Counted from the first letter of the stretch, positions 1-7,571 are shown. The stretch is 64,000 bases of DNA from Cardiobacteriaceae bacterium (GCA_030525785.1 JAUNEA010000006.1:1-64000); one strand, 5' to 3'. The notes: a model not told the origin generated them from the letters alone. Made by a program: numbers and translations.

Positions 1-1
1 C

Positions 2-1855
2 GTCTGCGCTGCCGTTCTCTCTGCTTGCGGCGGTAGCTCTTCTTCTACTGATACTTCTGCTGCTGATGCCGAAAAAGCTAAACAAGAGGCTGCTCAAAAG
101 GCTGCAGCTGAGAAACAAGCTAAAGTTGATGCTTTAGTCAAAGCTGCAGTTGCTGCTGGTTTAACCGATGCTCAAGCAGCTCAATTCGCTGGCGTTGAAG
201 CTAACTTGGCTTTAGATACCTCTTCTGATGCTTTTAAAGCTGCTATCACTGCTTTCTTAGCAGAACAACAAAAAGCCTCTTGGGCAACAGCGGCCAATGG
301 TGCTACCTCTGCTCCTGGTTACAAATTGGTGCAAAAAGTTGAATCTGACTTTGCTTTATTGACAGGTAGCAGTAATTTGAATGCATCTGGTGGTGCGCAA
401 CGTATGGGCGTTCAAGATCCTAACCGTCGTTTGGATAATATTGTAGTTGCTCAGCCTAAAGAAGGCACAGTTAAAGATGCTCAAGGCACTGTTAATGCTA
501 TTTATTTAGAAGAGTTTGATTTCTCTACTGGTTCAGCAGTAGCTGGTCAAAAAGGCGCAACTTTTGGAGGTTCACCAAAATCTACGACAGGTGCTAATGC
601 GGTTGCAGGCTTAGCTCATACGTCAGGTGCTGCTGCTACTTTAGCTGATGTAGCAACTAAAGGTTACATTCAATTGCAAAACCTCTACATCAATGAAACA
701 ACGCGTGGCGGAGATCCTGTTGAAGATCAGGGGGTTGGTCGTGGTGCTGGTGCTACTGAGTGGAGCAAAAACTTAGTTGGCGCTACAACTCCTTACACTC
801 GTACAGAGAAAGAGGGTAAAAAAACAGGTACCGTATTGTTGTTCCAAACAGGTCGTGCTGACTACACCGAAACCGCTGGTTATGAAGGTGGCGATTTGGC
901 TTTAGCTAAAGTTGCAGTTGATGCAGATTTAGATGGCTCTAATAAAGCAGCTTTCAAAAAAACCGATAAAAGTGAAACAACAAAATATCGTACTGCTGGT
1001 ACGGTAGCAGAAGTTTATGGTTATCGTACTTTTGCTGATGCCTCAGTTATTAAAGTAACTGAGAAAGAGCGCGGCGACCATGCTCAAGCTAACTTGCCAT
1101 TGGTGAATTATGTGAAAAAAGATGATCGTTCAGGTGCTTTGACTGGTGTTGAATACAAAGGCGCTCAATTGAAACACGTTCAATATGGTCGTGTGACTTC
1201 TTCTTTACATGAAGACGAACTTGACAATATGAAAATGGGTGTTTTGAAAGATACTCGTGTAGCTTCTTATGGCTTATATGGTAACGAAGGCACTGAAAAC
1301 AACTACTTCTATCGTGGTGTTGATAGCACAAATGAAGAACAATTGGCTAAAGTTTTAGCTGCTGCTAAAACAGAAGGTAAATTGACTTATGAAGGTCATG
1401 CTGTAACTTACGGTTTAGCTAAAGACCCACGTAAATCAGATGGCGTTATTCCAACAGCATTGTCAGGCGCTCCTGCTGATAACTTCTTCTCAGGTACTCA
1501 CGTTGCTGCCACTATTAACGTTGCTGATAATAGTGTAGAAGGTTCGCTCTTCAACCGCTTTACTACAGTTAAAGATGATGAATTCACCAAAGTTAATTTG
1601 GTAACATTCAAAGGTCAATTAGGCAAAGATGGTAACATCGTTGGTTCTTCTGAATTGGCTTATGACACTACCAAAGGTAATAAAGAAGGTTCTTTCAATG
1701 CAACATTGTATGGCGCTGAAGCAACAGAAATGGGCGGTGCTTTAGCATCTACTAAGACTGATGCTGATCAATGGGGTGCTGTATTTGGCGCTACCAAAGG
1801 TAAAACATCATCTGGTATCCGTGAAAGCGTTGATGGTTCAACTTCTGGTAAGTAA
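2..1855 (+). CDS. Surface lipoprotein with TbpB-like beta-barrel C-terminus (5' end missing)
   Basis: The frame is open from base 2, so the start codon and most of the signal peptide lie outside the window. The visible part begins at a lipobox, LSAC followed by GGSSSS, typical of a lipoprotein cleaved before the Cys. Next come about 60 Ala/Lys/Gln-rich residues likely to form a coiled coil. The C-terminus has the look of the TbpB-type barrel domain of Slam-dependent lipoproteins: a glycine-rich tail with GGALAS and WGAVFGATKGK. Such proteins sit on the outer leaflet and bind host proteins or metal and haem carriers; the ligand here cannot be told. The gene contains no copy of the palindrome and is rich in GCT and AAA codons, unlike most neighbours, which may reflect transfer or high expression. 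Confidence 0.7.
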   Translation, partial: VCAAVLSACGGSSSSTDTSAADAEKAKQEAAQKAAAEKQAKVDALVKAAVAAGLTDAQAAQFAGVEANLALDTSSDAFKAAITAFLAEQQKASWATAANGATSAPGYKLVQKVESDFALLTGSSNLNASGGAQRMGVQDPNRRLDNIVVAQPKEGTVKDAQGTVNAIYLEEFDFSTGSAVAGQKGATFGGSPKSTTGANAVAGLAHTSGAAATLADVATKGYIQLQNLYINETTRGGDPVEDQGVGRGAGATEWSKNLVGATTPYTRTEKEGKKTGTVLLFQTGRADYTETAGYEGGDLALAKVAVDADLDGSNKAAFKKTDKSETTKYRTAGTVAEVYGYRTFADASVIKVTEKERGDHAQANLPLVNYVKKDDRSGALTGVEYKGAQLKHVQYGRVTSSLHEDELDNMKMGVLKDTRVASYGLYGNEGTENNYFYRGVDSTNEEQLAKVLAAAKTEGKLTYEGHAVTYGLAKDPRKSDGVIPTALSGAPADNFFSGTHVAATINVADNSVEGSLFNRFTTVKDDEFTKVNLVTFKGQLGKDGNIVGSSELAYDTTKGNKEGSFNATLYGAEATEMGGALASTKTDADQWGAVFGATKGKTSSGIRESVDGSTSGK

Positions 1856-1896
1856 TTCATAGAGTACTTTGGTTTAAAGCACTTTGTGTACAAAAG

Positions 1897-1921
1897 AACC
1901 CCCGAGCAATCGGGGGTTTTT
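1897..1921 (+). terminator. Intrinsic terminator of the surface lipoprotein gene
   Basis: Stem CCCCCGA/TCGGGGG with loop GCAA, followed by five T. It lies 42 bases after the stop codon. Confidence 0.9.
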
Positions 1922-1971
1922 AATGTTCTCATGAATAGAAATACCAAAGCGCTTTGTGATAGAATTTAAGT

Positions 1972-2183
1972 CAAGGAGAGATTGGGGTTTCCCCCAACCA
2001 AGCCTTAGTGGTTGCCGCCACCTTAGGCTACCTGATCAGTAAGCTGGAAGGCTTACCAAGAGCAGGGTAATGAAAATGATGGTTTTGAATGTTTTACTCA
2101 TCACTTCTCTCCTTATTTGTACCGCCACTTTTAGGTCGGCAGGATTTAACCCACCAACGCAACCGCGAAGGTGGGTTTATTTT
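1972..2183 (+). ncRNA. Candidate Sib-like antisense RNA, copy 1
   Basis: Predicted transcript from an extended -10 (TGA-TAGAAT, 1960-1965) to a terminator with stem AACCCACC/GGTGGGTT (2148-2177) and a T-rich tail. It would run through hairpins TTGGGG/CCCCAA, AGCCT..GTGG/CCAC..AGGCT (2001-2029) and GTAAGC/GCTTAC (2039-2056). It is fully antisense to the minus-strand toxin ORF at 2036-2101. The -35 region of this copy (GAAATA) is poorer than in copies 2 and 3, so it may be weaker. The ends are inferred from sequence only. Confidence 0.6.
2036..2101 (-). CDS. Ibs-like small hydrophobic toxin peptide, copy 1
   Basis: A 21-residue ORF: Met, five polar or aromatic residues, then a hydrophobic stretch ending TLLLVSLPAY and stop. 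The ribosome-binding site AAGGAG (2109-2114) is perfect, 7 bases from ATG. E. coli Ibs toxins are 18-19 residues and end in a very similar way (LLLISFSAY in IbsC). Ibs peptides insert in the inner membrane and depolarise it when not silenced by the antisense Sib RNA. The gene is kept in all three repeats with changes only near the N-terminus. Toxicity is an inference. Confidence 0.7.
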   Translation of the reverse strand: MSKTFKTIIFITLLLVSLPAY

Positions 2184-2242
2184 ATCGGAAACAGGAGGAG
2201 CAAAGCGCTTTGTTTGAGAGGGAAGTTTTTTATGCCAAGCAC

Positions 2243-2270
2243 TTGCAGATAAAGCGCTTTGTGATAGAAT
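2243..2270 (+). promoter_or_regulatory. Promoter of Sib-like RNA, copy 2
   Basis: -35 TTGCAG (2243-2248), 16-base spacer, -10 TAGAAT (2265-2270) preceded by TGA (extended -10). The palindrome AAAGCGCTTTG fills most of the spacer. Confidence 0.65.
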
Positions 2271-2276
2271 TTGGAT

Positions 2277-2483
2277 TAAGGAGAGGCGGGGTTTCCCCCA
2301 ACCAAGCCTTAGCGCCTGCCAGCGCCTTAGGCTACCTGATCAATAAGCTGGAAGGCTTATCAAGAGCAGGGTGATTAAAATGATGATTTTCAGCTTGGTC
2401 ATCACTTTTCTCCTTCTTGTACCGCCACTTTCGGGTCGGCAGGATTTAACCCACCAACGCAACCGCGAAGGTGGGTTTATTTT
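2277..2483 (+). ncRNA. Candidate Sib-like antisense RNA, copy 2
   Basis: About 207 bases from the predicted start to the terminator stem AACCCACC/GGTGGGTT (2448-2477). Two stems differ from copies 1 and 3 by paired changes: GTGG/CCAC becomes GCGC/GCGC (2312-2325), and GTAAGC/GCTTAC becomes ATAAGC/GCTTAT (2343-2360). These compensating changes support a selected RNA fold. It overlaps the whole toxin ORF at 2340-2402 in antisense. Ends are inferred. Confidence 0.65.
2340..2402 (-). CDS. Ibs-like small hydrophobic toxin peptide, copy 2
   Basis: A 20-residue ORF beginning MTKLKIII and ending TLLLISLPAY, stop TGA. AAGGAG lies 7 bases before the ATG. Compared with copies 1 and 3 it is one codon shorter near the N-terminus, while the reading frame and the C-terminal half are kept, as expected for a translated gene rather than chance. 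Likely a membrane-inserting type I toxin of the Ibs family; no separate toxin promoter could be assigned with confidence. Confidence 0.7.
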   Translation of the reverse strand: MTKLKIIILITLLLISLPAY

Positions 2484-2542
2484 ATCGGAAACAGGAGGAG
2501 CAAAGCGCTTTGTTTGAGAGGGAAGTTTTTTATGCCAAGCAC

Positions 2543-2570
2543 TTGCAGATAAAGCGCTTTGTGATAGAAT
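2543..2570 (+). promoter_or_regulatory. Promoter of Sib-like RNA, copy 3
   Basis: Same sequence as the copy 2 promoter: TTGCAG (2543-2548), 16-base spacer holding the palindrome, TAGAAT (2565-2570). Confidence 0.65.
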
Positions 2571-2576
2571 TTGGAT

Positions 2577-2785
2577 TAAGGAGAGGCGGGGTTTCCCCCA
2601 ACCAAGCCTTAGTGGTTGCCGCCACCTTAGGCTACCTGATCAGTAAGCTGGAAGGCTTACCAAGAGCAGGGTGATTAAAATGATGATTTTGGTGATAGTA
2701 GTCATCACTTTTCTCCTTTTTGTACCGCCACTTTCGGGTCGGCAGGATTAACCCACTAACGCAACCGCGAAGGTGGGTTTATTTT
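2577..2785 (+). ncRNA. Candidate Sib-like antisense RNA, copy 3
   Basis: Predicted from the copy 3 promoter to the terminator stem AACCCACT/GGTGGGTT (2750-2779, one G-T pair). Hairpins are as in copy 1. It is antisense to the toxin ORF at 2640-2705 and would also serve as the stop point facing the convergent his operon. Confidence 0.6.
2640..2705 (-). CDS. Ibs-like small hydrophobic toxin peptide, copy 3
   Basis: A 21-residue ORF beginning MTTITKIII and ending TLLLVSLPAY, stop TGA, with AAGGAG 7 bases before the ATG. The hydrophobic core IIILITLLLVS is nearly identical to copy 2. Three paralogues with distinct N-termini side by side recall the paired sib loci of E. coli. Function is inferred from size, hydrophobicity, C-terminal tail and the overlapping structured antisense transcript. 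Confidence 0.7.
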   Translation of the reverse strand: MTTITKIIILITLLLVSLPAY

Positions 2786-2809
2786 ATCGGAAACAGGAGC
2801 AAAGCGCTT

Positions 2810-3514
2810 TTAGAGATGTTGATTCAGGCGTTTTTCTAATCGGCGAAATAGCCAAACAATGCACGCGGTTAAACTCAAATACAAGAAACCAGCGAATAAA
2901 AATGGCGCGAAAGGTTCATAATAAAGGCTATAAATTTTACGCGCTGCACCTGTAATATCCATTAAAGTAGCAACGCCTACAATGGCAGAGCCATGCAACA
3001 TAAAAATAATTTCATTACCATAAGCAGGCAATGCACGGCGTAATGCAGAGGGTAAAATAATGCGCTTCATCATTTGATAGCGATTCATACCAAATGCTTT
3101 AGCTGCTTCAATTTCTCCAGCAGGTGTTGTTTCAATAGCGCCTTTGACAATTTCAGAAGTATAAGCTGCAGTATTTAAAGTTAAAGTCAGTAAAACCCAT
3201 GGCCATGCTTGTTTTAAAATAAACCAAATAGACAAATCGCGTACGCCATCAATTCTGCCAATAACTAAACCAATGCCATAATAAATAAAATACAATTGCA
3301 CCAGCATGGGCGTGCCACGAAATAAATAACTAAAGCTTAAAACAGGCAATTTATACCAAAAGGATAATCGGGAGGCTAATAAAATCCCTGAAGGAATAGC
3401 GATGAAAAGACCCAATAAAAGTGAGGCGAAAACTAACCATAAACTTTGCCAAACGCCAGCTTGCCACAAAGCGCTTTGTTCAAAAATAACCTTATACCAA
3501 TGTTCCATTGTCAT
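2810..3514 (-). CDS. hisM: Basic amino-acid ABC transporter permease (HisM type)
   Basis: A 234-residue inner-membrane permease of the HisM/ArtM family with about five transmembrane segments. The ABC-contact loop EAAKAFGMNRYQMMKRIILP lies near residue 137. It would pair with the HisQ-like permease encoded just before it to form the channel energised by HisP. It is last in the operon hisP-hisJ-hisQ-hisM, 23 bases after hisQ, and that gap holds one palindrome copy. Its stop codon abuts the Ibs/Sib repeat array. Substrate (histidine, lysine, arginine or ornithine) is taken from the family, not proved by sequence. Confidence 0.85.
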   Translation of the reverse strand: MTMEHWYKVIFEQSALWQAGVWQSLWLVFASLLLGLFIAIPSGILLASRLSFWYKLPVLSFSYLFRGTPMLVQLYFIYYGIGLVIGRIDGVRDLSIWFILKQAWPWVLLTLTLNTAAYTSEIVKGAIETTPAGEIEAAKAFGMNRYQMMKRIILPSALRRALPAYGNEIIFMLHGSAIVGVATLMDITGAARKIYSLYYEPFAPFLFAGFLYLSLTACIVWLFRRLEKRLNQHL

Positions 3515-3537
3515 ATTTTATCCTCAAAGCGCTTTGT

Positions 3538-4254
3538 TTAATGAATAGGTTGAGATAGATGGGCAGAGTATTTCTTTTGTAATAAAGATAATAAGCCCAG
3601 AGAAATGGTTGTCATCAATAAAAAGAATACAGCAACGGCGCCATAAAACCAAAAACCAGCCCATAAATCTTTGCGTTGAGCAGCACGCGCAGAAACATTT
3701 GCCACAAAAACCAAATCTTTTAAGCCAATAATGGAAACCAATGAAGTGCTTTTCATCAAAACCAGCCAATTATTGCCAATAGAAGGCAAGGCATAACGCA
3801 ACATTTGTGGGCGAGTAATACGCCAAAAAATAGCACGTTCATTCATGCCAAAAGCACGCGCAGCTTCCAATTGCCCTTTGGGAATGGCTTGCAATCCACC
3901 ACGAAAAGATTCTGCCATATAAGCGCCAAACATAAAGCCAATGGTTAAAATGCCCGTGATAAAAGGCGTCATTTCTAACATGGGATAGCCTAAAGCGGTG
4001 GTAATTTTATTTAAAATGAATTGTCCACCATAATAAAGCAAGAATAATTGCACTAAATCAGGAACGCCACGAACAATGGTGGTATAGCCTAATGCAAGGC
4101 GCGAATAAAAGCGCTTTGAAGAAGATTGAGCAATACAGGCTAAAATGCCCAAAATCAATGCCAAAATAAGGCTATAAACCGCCAATTGAAAGGTGAGCCA
4201 AGCGCCTTGTAACAGGCGCTCTTGATGACTCAGTAACAGCGAAAATCCGCTCAT
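3538..4254 (-). CDS. hisQ: Basic amino-acid ABC transporter permease (HisQ type)
   Basis: A 238-residue inner-membrane permease with about five transmembrane segments and the loop EAARAFGMNERAIFWRITRP that contacts the ATPase. It overlaps the end of the binding-protein gene by four bases (ATGA), so the two are translationally coupled. The order ATPase, binding protein, permease, permease differs from E. coli argT-hisJQMP. ArtQ is the closest alternative name; the HisP-like ATPase upstream favours the His/Lao group. Confidence 0.85.
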   Translation of the reverse strand: MSGFSLLLSHQERLLQGAWLTFQLAVYSLILALILGILACIAQSSSKRFYSRLALGYTTIVRGVPDLVQLFLLYYGGQFILNKITTALGYPMLEMTPFITGILTIGFMFGAYMAESFRGGLQAIPKGQLEAARAFGMNERAIFWRITRPQMLRYALPSIGNNWLVLMKSTSLVSIIGLKDLVFVANVSARAAQRKDLWAGFWFYGAVAVFFLLMTTISLGLLSLLQKKYSAHLSQPIH

Positions 4255-5024
4255 TTCGCACTGCCACCAGAAATATCATAAGTGAAGTATTTATCGTTGA
4301 TTTCTTTGTATTTTCCATTTTCGCGAATGGCATTCAAAGCGGCATTCAAAGCGCTTTTGAGCTCTTGGTCTTCTTTACGGATACCAATAGAGATGCCTTC
4401 GCCGAAAAATTTGGGGTCATCAACAGCATCGCCAAAGGTTTCAAAACCTTTACCCTCTTCGCGAGCCAAGAAGCCATCTTCCAAAACAACTTTATCCGCA
4501 AACAACACATCAACACGCCCTGCTAAAGCATCAGCAGAAACATCTTCTTGTGTGTTGTAACGTTTGATTTCTGCCCAATTGGCGAATTTTTCGCTGGCAT
4601 AATCATCAAATACAGAACCAACTAAAACGCCAATCACCTTACCTTTCAAGCCTTCTTCCGTGAGCGCAATATCGCTACCTTTAGCGCGAACAAAAATGCC
4701 TGGGTTGATGTAGTAAGGGTCTGTAAAGTCGATGCTTTTACGACGTTCTTCATTAGCATTCATCGAGGCTAAGATAACATCAATTTTTTGGTTGGTTAAG
4801 GCTGGGATTAAGCCGTCCCACTCAGTTTGGGTGAAGGTGCATTCGCGTTTCATTTCTTCACAAAGCGCTTTGCCAATATCAATATCAAAGCCGACCATCT
4901 CGCCTTTTTCATTGGTTTCAGAGAAGGGAGGATACGCACCATCGGTTGAAATGCGTAAGGGATCTTGTGCCAAAGCGCTTTGAGAAAGGGCGGCAAGTAG
5001 GAGGGTGGTTAAGAGTTTTTTCAT
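4251..5024 (-). CDS. hisJ: Periplasmic basic amino-acid binding protein (HisJ/ArgT family)
   Basis: A 257-residue periplasmic binding protein of the Lys/Arg/Orn-His family. The signal peptide is [19 protein letters not shown] with cleavage after residue 19. The mature start DPLRISTDGAYPPFS and the segment MVGFDIDIGKALCEEM are family hallmarks. The site of cleavage, SQSALA, is encoded by a palindrome copy. RBS AAGGA lies 7 bases before the ATG. It delivers amino acid to HisQM. Specificity among Arg, Lys, Orn and His cannot be set from sequence. Confidence 0.87.
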   Translation of the reverse strand: MKKLLTTLLLAALSQSALAQDPLRISTDGAYPPFSETNEKGEMVGFDIDIGKALCEEMKRECTFTQTEWDGLIPALTNQKIDVILASMNANEERRKSIDFTDPYYINPGIFVRAKGSDIALTEEGLKGKVIGVLVGSVFDDYASEKFANWAEIKRYNTQEDVSADALAGRVDVLFADKVVLEDGFLAREEGKGFETFGDAVDDPKFFGEGISIGIRKEDQELKSALNAALNAIRENGKYKEINDKYFTYDISGGSAK

Positions 5025-5051
5025 GATGATGTCCTTAACGTGGGAGGAGAA

Positions 5052-5843
5052 TTAACCTTTGAGGTTATTGGATAAAAACTGACGAAAACGTTCTGATTGA
5101 GTTTGATAAAACACCTGCTGTGGCGTACCCTGTTCTTCAATCTGACCTTGATGCAAGAAAATGACATGGCTAGAAACTTCTCGAGCAAATGCCATTTCAT
5201 GAGTGACCACAATCATCGTGCGACCTTCAGCAGCCAGCTGTTGCATCAAACGCAAAACATCGCCTACCAACTCAGGGTCAAGTGCGGAAGTGGGTTCATC
5301 AAACAAAAGTGCATCGGGATTCATGGCAAGAGCACGAGCAATGGCAACGCGTTGTTGCTGTCCGCCTGAGAGCTGAGAAGGATAATGATGGCGGCGCTCA
5401 TAAAGCCCTACTTTCTCCAAAAGCGCTTTGGCTTGCTCGATAGCTTCAGCTTTGGGAATGCCTAACACTTGAGTAGGCGCTTCAATCAGGTTATCCATCA
5501 CATTCATGTGTGACCACAGATGGAAATTTTGAAACACCATCGATAAACGCGAGCGAACGCGTTGAATTTGTTTCAAATCCATATGGCGTTGTCCTGATTT
5601 ATCCTCACGAATGCGAACAATCTCGCCTGCTACGCGAACTTCTCCTTTATCGGGCATTTCCAAGAAATTGAGGCAGCGTAAAAAGGTGCTTTTTCCTGAG
5701 CCTGAGCTACCCAAAATAGAGACCACATCGCCTTTTTCTGCCGATAACGAAATGCCTTTTAAAACTTCAAGTGATCCGAAAGACTTATGAATATCAATGG
5801 CTTGTAGAGCTGGGGCGGTAGAGGAGGTGGAAGATGCGTTCAC
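5052..5843 (-). CDS. hisP: Basic amino-acid ABC transporter ATPase (HisP)
   Basis: A 263-residue cytoplasmic ATPase. Walker [10 protein letters not shown] is at residues 45-53, followed by the Q-loop in [11 protein letters not shown], the signature [16 protein letters not shown], Walker [12 protein letters not shown] and the switch His in VVTHEMAFA. The FHLWSHM stretch and overall length match HisP better than the shorter ArtP. It is first in the operon, with hisJ 27 bases downstream. An N-terminal extension rich in Ser and Thr (residues 1-11) is not usual, so translation might begin slightly later, but no other Met is near. Confidence 0.87.
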   Translation of the reverse strand: MNASSTSSTAPALQAIDIHKSFGSLEVLKGISLSAEKGDVVSILGSSGSGKSTFLRCLNFLEMPDKGEVRVAGEIVRIREDKSGQRHMDLKQIQRVRSRLSMVFQNFHLWSHMNVMDNLIEAPTQVLGIPKAEAIEQAKALLEKVGLYERRHHYPSQLSGGQQQRVAIARALAMNPDALLFDEPTSALDPELVGDVLRLMQQLAAEGRTMIVVTHEMAFAREVSSHVIFLHQGQIEEQGTPQQVFYQTQSERFRQFLSNNLKG

Positions 5844-5908
5844 GGAGATTCCTTGTGGTCAAAACATCAGGCAAAACAAATAAAGCGCTTTGTGGCAACA
5901 AGGGATTG

Positions 5909-5936
5909 AGTATAGCGCAACTTGTCGACAGGTCAA
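5909..5936 (-). promoter_or_regulatory. Promoter of the his transport operon
   Basis: On the minus strand: -35 TTGACC (5931-5936), 16-base spacer, -10 TATACT (5909-5914). The predicted leader before hisP is about 58 bases and holds a palindrome copy at 5882. Confidence 0.7.
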
Positions 5937-5945
5937 GCGTCTACC

Positions 5946-5974
5946 CTGTGAGATAAAGCGCTTTGCCTTATAAT
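5946..5974 (+). promoter_or_regulatory. Probable suhB promoter
   Basis: A perfect -10 TATAAT (5969-5974) with a weak -35 (CTGTGA, 5946-5951). The 17-base spacer is mostly the palindrome AAAGCGCTTTG. It points away from the his operon promoter, making a divergent control region. Confidence 0.5.
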
Positions 5975-6013
5975 AATGCGTTTTAGTGATTTATTCGTGA
6001 TTTAGGAGACACC

Positions 6014-6808
6014 ATGAAACACCCCATGTTAACCATTGCCAAACGTGCGGCTGAAGAGGCAGGAAATATTATTGTGCGCGGCTTTCGTCAGTTAGACCAA
6101 ATTCAAGTGCAGGAAAAAGGTCGTGCCGATTTGGTAAGTTGGGTGGACCAACAGGCGGAAGTAGCAATTCGCTCTGTTTTGAGCGATAAATTCCCAAGCC
6201 ATCAATTTTTGGGTGAGGAAATGGGTGCGAGTGGGGCAGATGCGGCGGAGTATTTGTGGGTGATTGATCCGCTTGATGGCACCACCAATTTTCTACATGG
6301 TTTACCGCATTTTGCTGTTTCTATTGCTTTGGTCAAACAAGGGAAATTGGAATTGGGCTTGGTTTATAACCCCATCAGTGAAGAATGGTTTACGGCAGCG
6401 CGAGGCGAGGGAGCATTGTTGAATGGACGGCGTTTGCGTGTGAATGCTTTGCGTGAGCCATCACGGGCTATTGTAGCAACAGGCTTTCCTACCAGAACTC
6501 CTGAGCGCTTGCCAGAACAGTATGCTTTGGTTTCAAGCGTTTTAGAGAAATTTGGCGATATTCGGCGTTTGGGAGCAGCTGCATTGGATTTGTGTTATGT
6601 GGCGTGTGGGCGACAAGATGGTTACTTTGAATTGGGCATTAAGCCGTGGGATATTGCGGCAGGCGTTTTGATTGCGCAGGAGGCTGGCGCTATTGTGACC
6701 GATTTTAAAGGCGAAACCTGTGCTTATGATAGTGAGCGTGTGGTCTGTGCCAATGCTTATTTGCACAAGCAGCTTTTATCGCAAGTTCAGAAGATTAGTG
6801 CTAACTAA
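6014..6808 (+). CDS. suhB: Inositol-1-monophosphatase family protein SuhB
   Basis: 264 residues, full family length. Metal-binding motifs are complete: GEE at 67-69, WVIDPLDGTTNF with Asp85 and Asp88, and PWDIAAG with Asp213. It hydrolyses inositol-1-phosphate and related esters; in E. coli SuhB also joins the rRNA antitermination complex with NusA/NusG. Start ATG at 6014 follows GGAG 8 bases upstream. It is the first gene of a short plus-strand unit with comF, which overlaps its end. Confidence 0.93.
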   Translation: MKHPMLTIAKRAAEEAGNIIVRGFRQLDQIQVQEKGRADLVSWVDQQAEVAIRSVLSDKFPSHQFLGEEMGASGADAAEYLWVIDPLDGTTNFLHGLPHFAVSIALVKQGKLELGLVYNPISEEWFTAARGEGALLNGRRLRVNALREPSRAIVATGFPTRTPERLPEQYALVSSVLEKFGDIRRLGAAALDLCYVACGRQDGYFELGIKPWDIAAGVLIAQEAGAIVTDFKGETCAYDSERVVCANAYLHKQLLSQVQKISAN

Positions 6809-7517
6809 GCTTTGCTTTGTCCTCAAGGCGCTGGCAAACAAAGCGCTTTGGGGGTTTCATTATTATTTCCCACCGTGTTGTGTTCGTTGTGAACGTGAGG
6901 CGGTGGGATTTTTATGTGCAGACTGTTCGGCGTTGTGTCAGGATTTTGGAGAGCATTGTTGGTATTGTGCGCGAAGGGTAACATGGGTTGGGGGCATATG
7001 TGGGCGATGCCTGCAACAGATACCACCACTTGATGCTTTTTTTGTAGCAAAGCGCTTTGGGGCGGAGGTGCGTGAGGTGATTTTGGCGATGAAGTTTGGG
7101 CGTTCTCAGCCTGCTTTATCGGTCTGCTCTGGCTGGATACGCAACAAAGCGCTTTGTGTTGATTTGCCCCAAGAGGTGGTGGTGATGGCTTTGCCGTTAT
7201 CGTGGTTGCGTTTGAGCTTTCGTGGCTTCAATCAAGCAGAGAGGTTGGCGAAGGAAGTGGCATTAGCACGAGGTTTAGTGATGAAGCGAGGAATTTTGCG
7301 GCGGAGATTTCGAGTGCCACAATCTCGTTTGCATACGCATGCGGCGAGAAAACGAAATATTCAAAGCGCTTTTTACTGTGTGGGCGAGGTGCCGAAGTAT
7401 GTGCTGCTGGTTGATGATGTAGCAACCTCAGGAGCAACTTTGCATGAGGCGGCAAGATGTTTGAAGGCGCGTGGCGCAATATGGGTAGGAGCATTGTGTG
7501 TGGCAGCAAAAGGGTAA
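6798..7517 (+). CDS. comF: ComF/GntX family phosphoribosyltransferase-like protein
   Basis: About 239 residues if translated from GTG at 6798, overlapping the end of suhB; the frame is open further upstream but that part is inside suhB. The N-terminal part has a Cys-rich zinc-ribbon-like region (CCVRC, CADC, CWYC, CGRC). The C-terminal half is a type I phosphoribosyltransferase fold with the PRPP loop VLLVDDVATSGAT. ComF is needed for natural transformation in several bacteria and works with single-stranded DNA in the cytoplasm; GntX of E. coli is a relative. Four palindrome copies lie within it. Confidence 0.85.
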   Translation: MLTKLCFVLKALANKALWGFHYYFPPCCVRCEREAVGFLCADCSALCQDFGEHCWYCARRVTWVGGICGRCLQQIPPLDAFFVAKRFGAEVREVILAMKFGRSQPALSVCSGWIRNKALCVDLPQEVVVMALPLSWLRLSFRGFNQAERLAKEVALARGLVMKRGILRRRFRVPQSRLHTHAARKRNIQSAFYCVGEVPKYVLLVDDVATSGATLHEAARCLKARGAIWVGALCVAAKG

Positions 7518-7571
7518 GATGGAGCAGGGGAAACAAGGGGTATGGAGAGACCCCTTGTTATGCCCTAAGGT

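Larger units (their letters stand above)
1946..2810. repeat. Three tandem ~300-bp repeats (Ibs/Sib-like array)
   Basis: Three copies begin at 1946, 2251 and 2551 (periods 305 and 300), and the last is cut short by the end of hisM at 2810. Copies 2 and 3 are almost identical except in two hairpin stems and in the N-terminal codons of the minus-strand peptide. Each copy has, on the plus strand, a promoter, three hairpins and a terminator, and on the minus strand a small hydrophobic ORF with its ribosome-binding site. This fills the whole stretch between the lipoprotein terminator and hisM. Confidence 0.92.

Noticed and set aside
2171-2674. Repeated ORFs starting MGLFYRKQEEQ
   Set aside because: They run through the terminator and promoter of the repeats, have no ribosome-binding site and are explained by the repeat itself.
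2070-2751. Plus-strand hydrophobic ORFs in the same repeats (MMILVIVV-type peptides)
   Set aside because: They have only a weak ribosome-binding site, lose frame between copies (60, 45 and 23 residues) and are the antisense of the minus-strand peptides, which keep frame, tail and perfect SD.
1946-2810. CRISPR array
   Set aside because: Only three 300-bp units, nearly identical throughout, with no short repeat-spacer pattern and no cas genes.
5279-5290. Pasteurellaceae uptake sequence (AAGTGCGG)
   Set aside because: A single chance match in hisP; no repeated use. The Neisseria sequence GCCGTCTGAA was not seen either.
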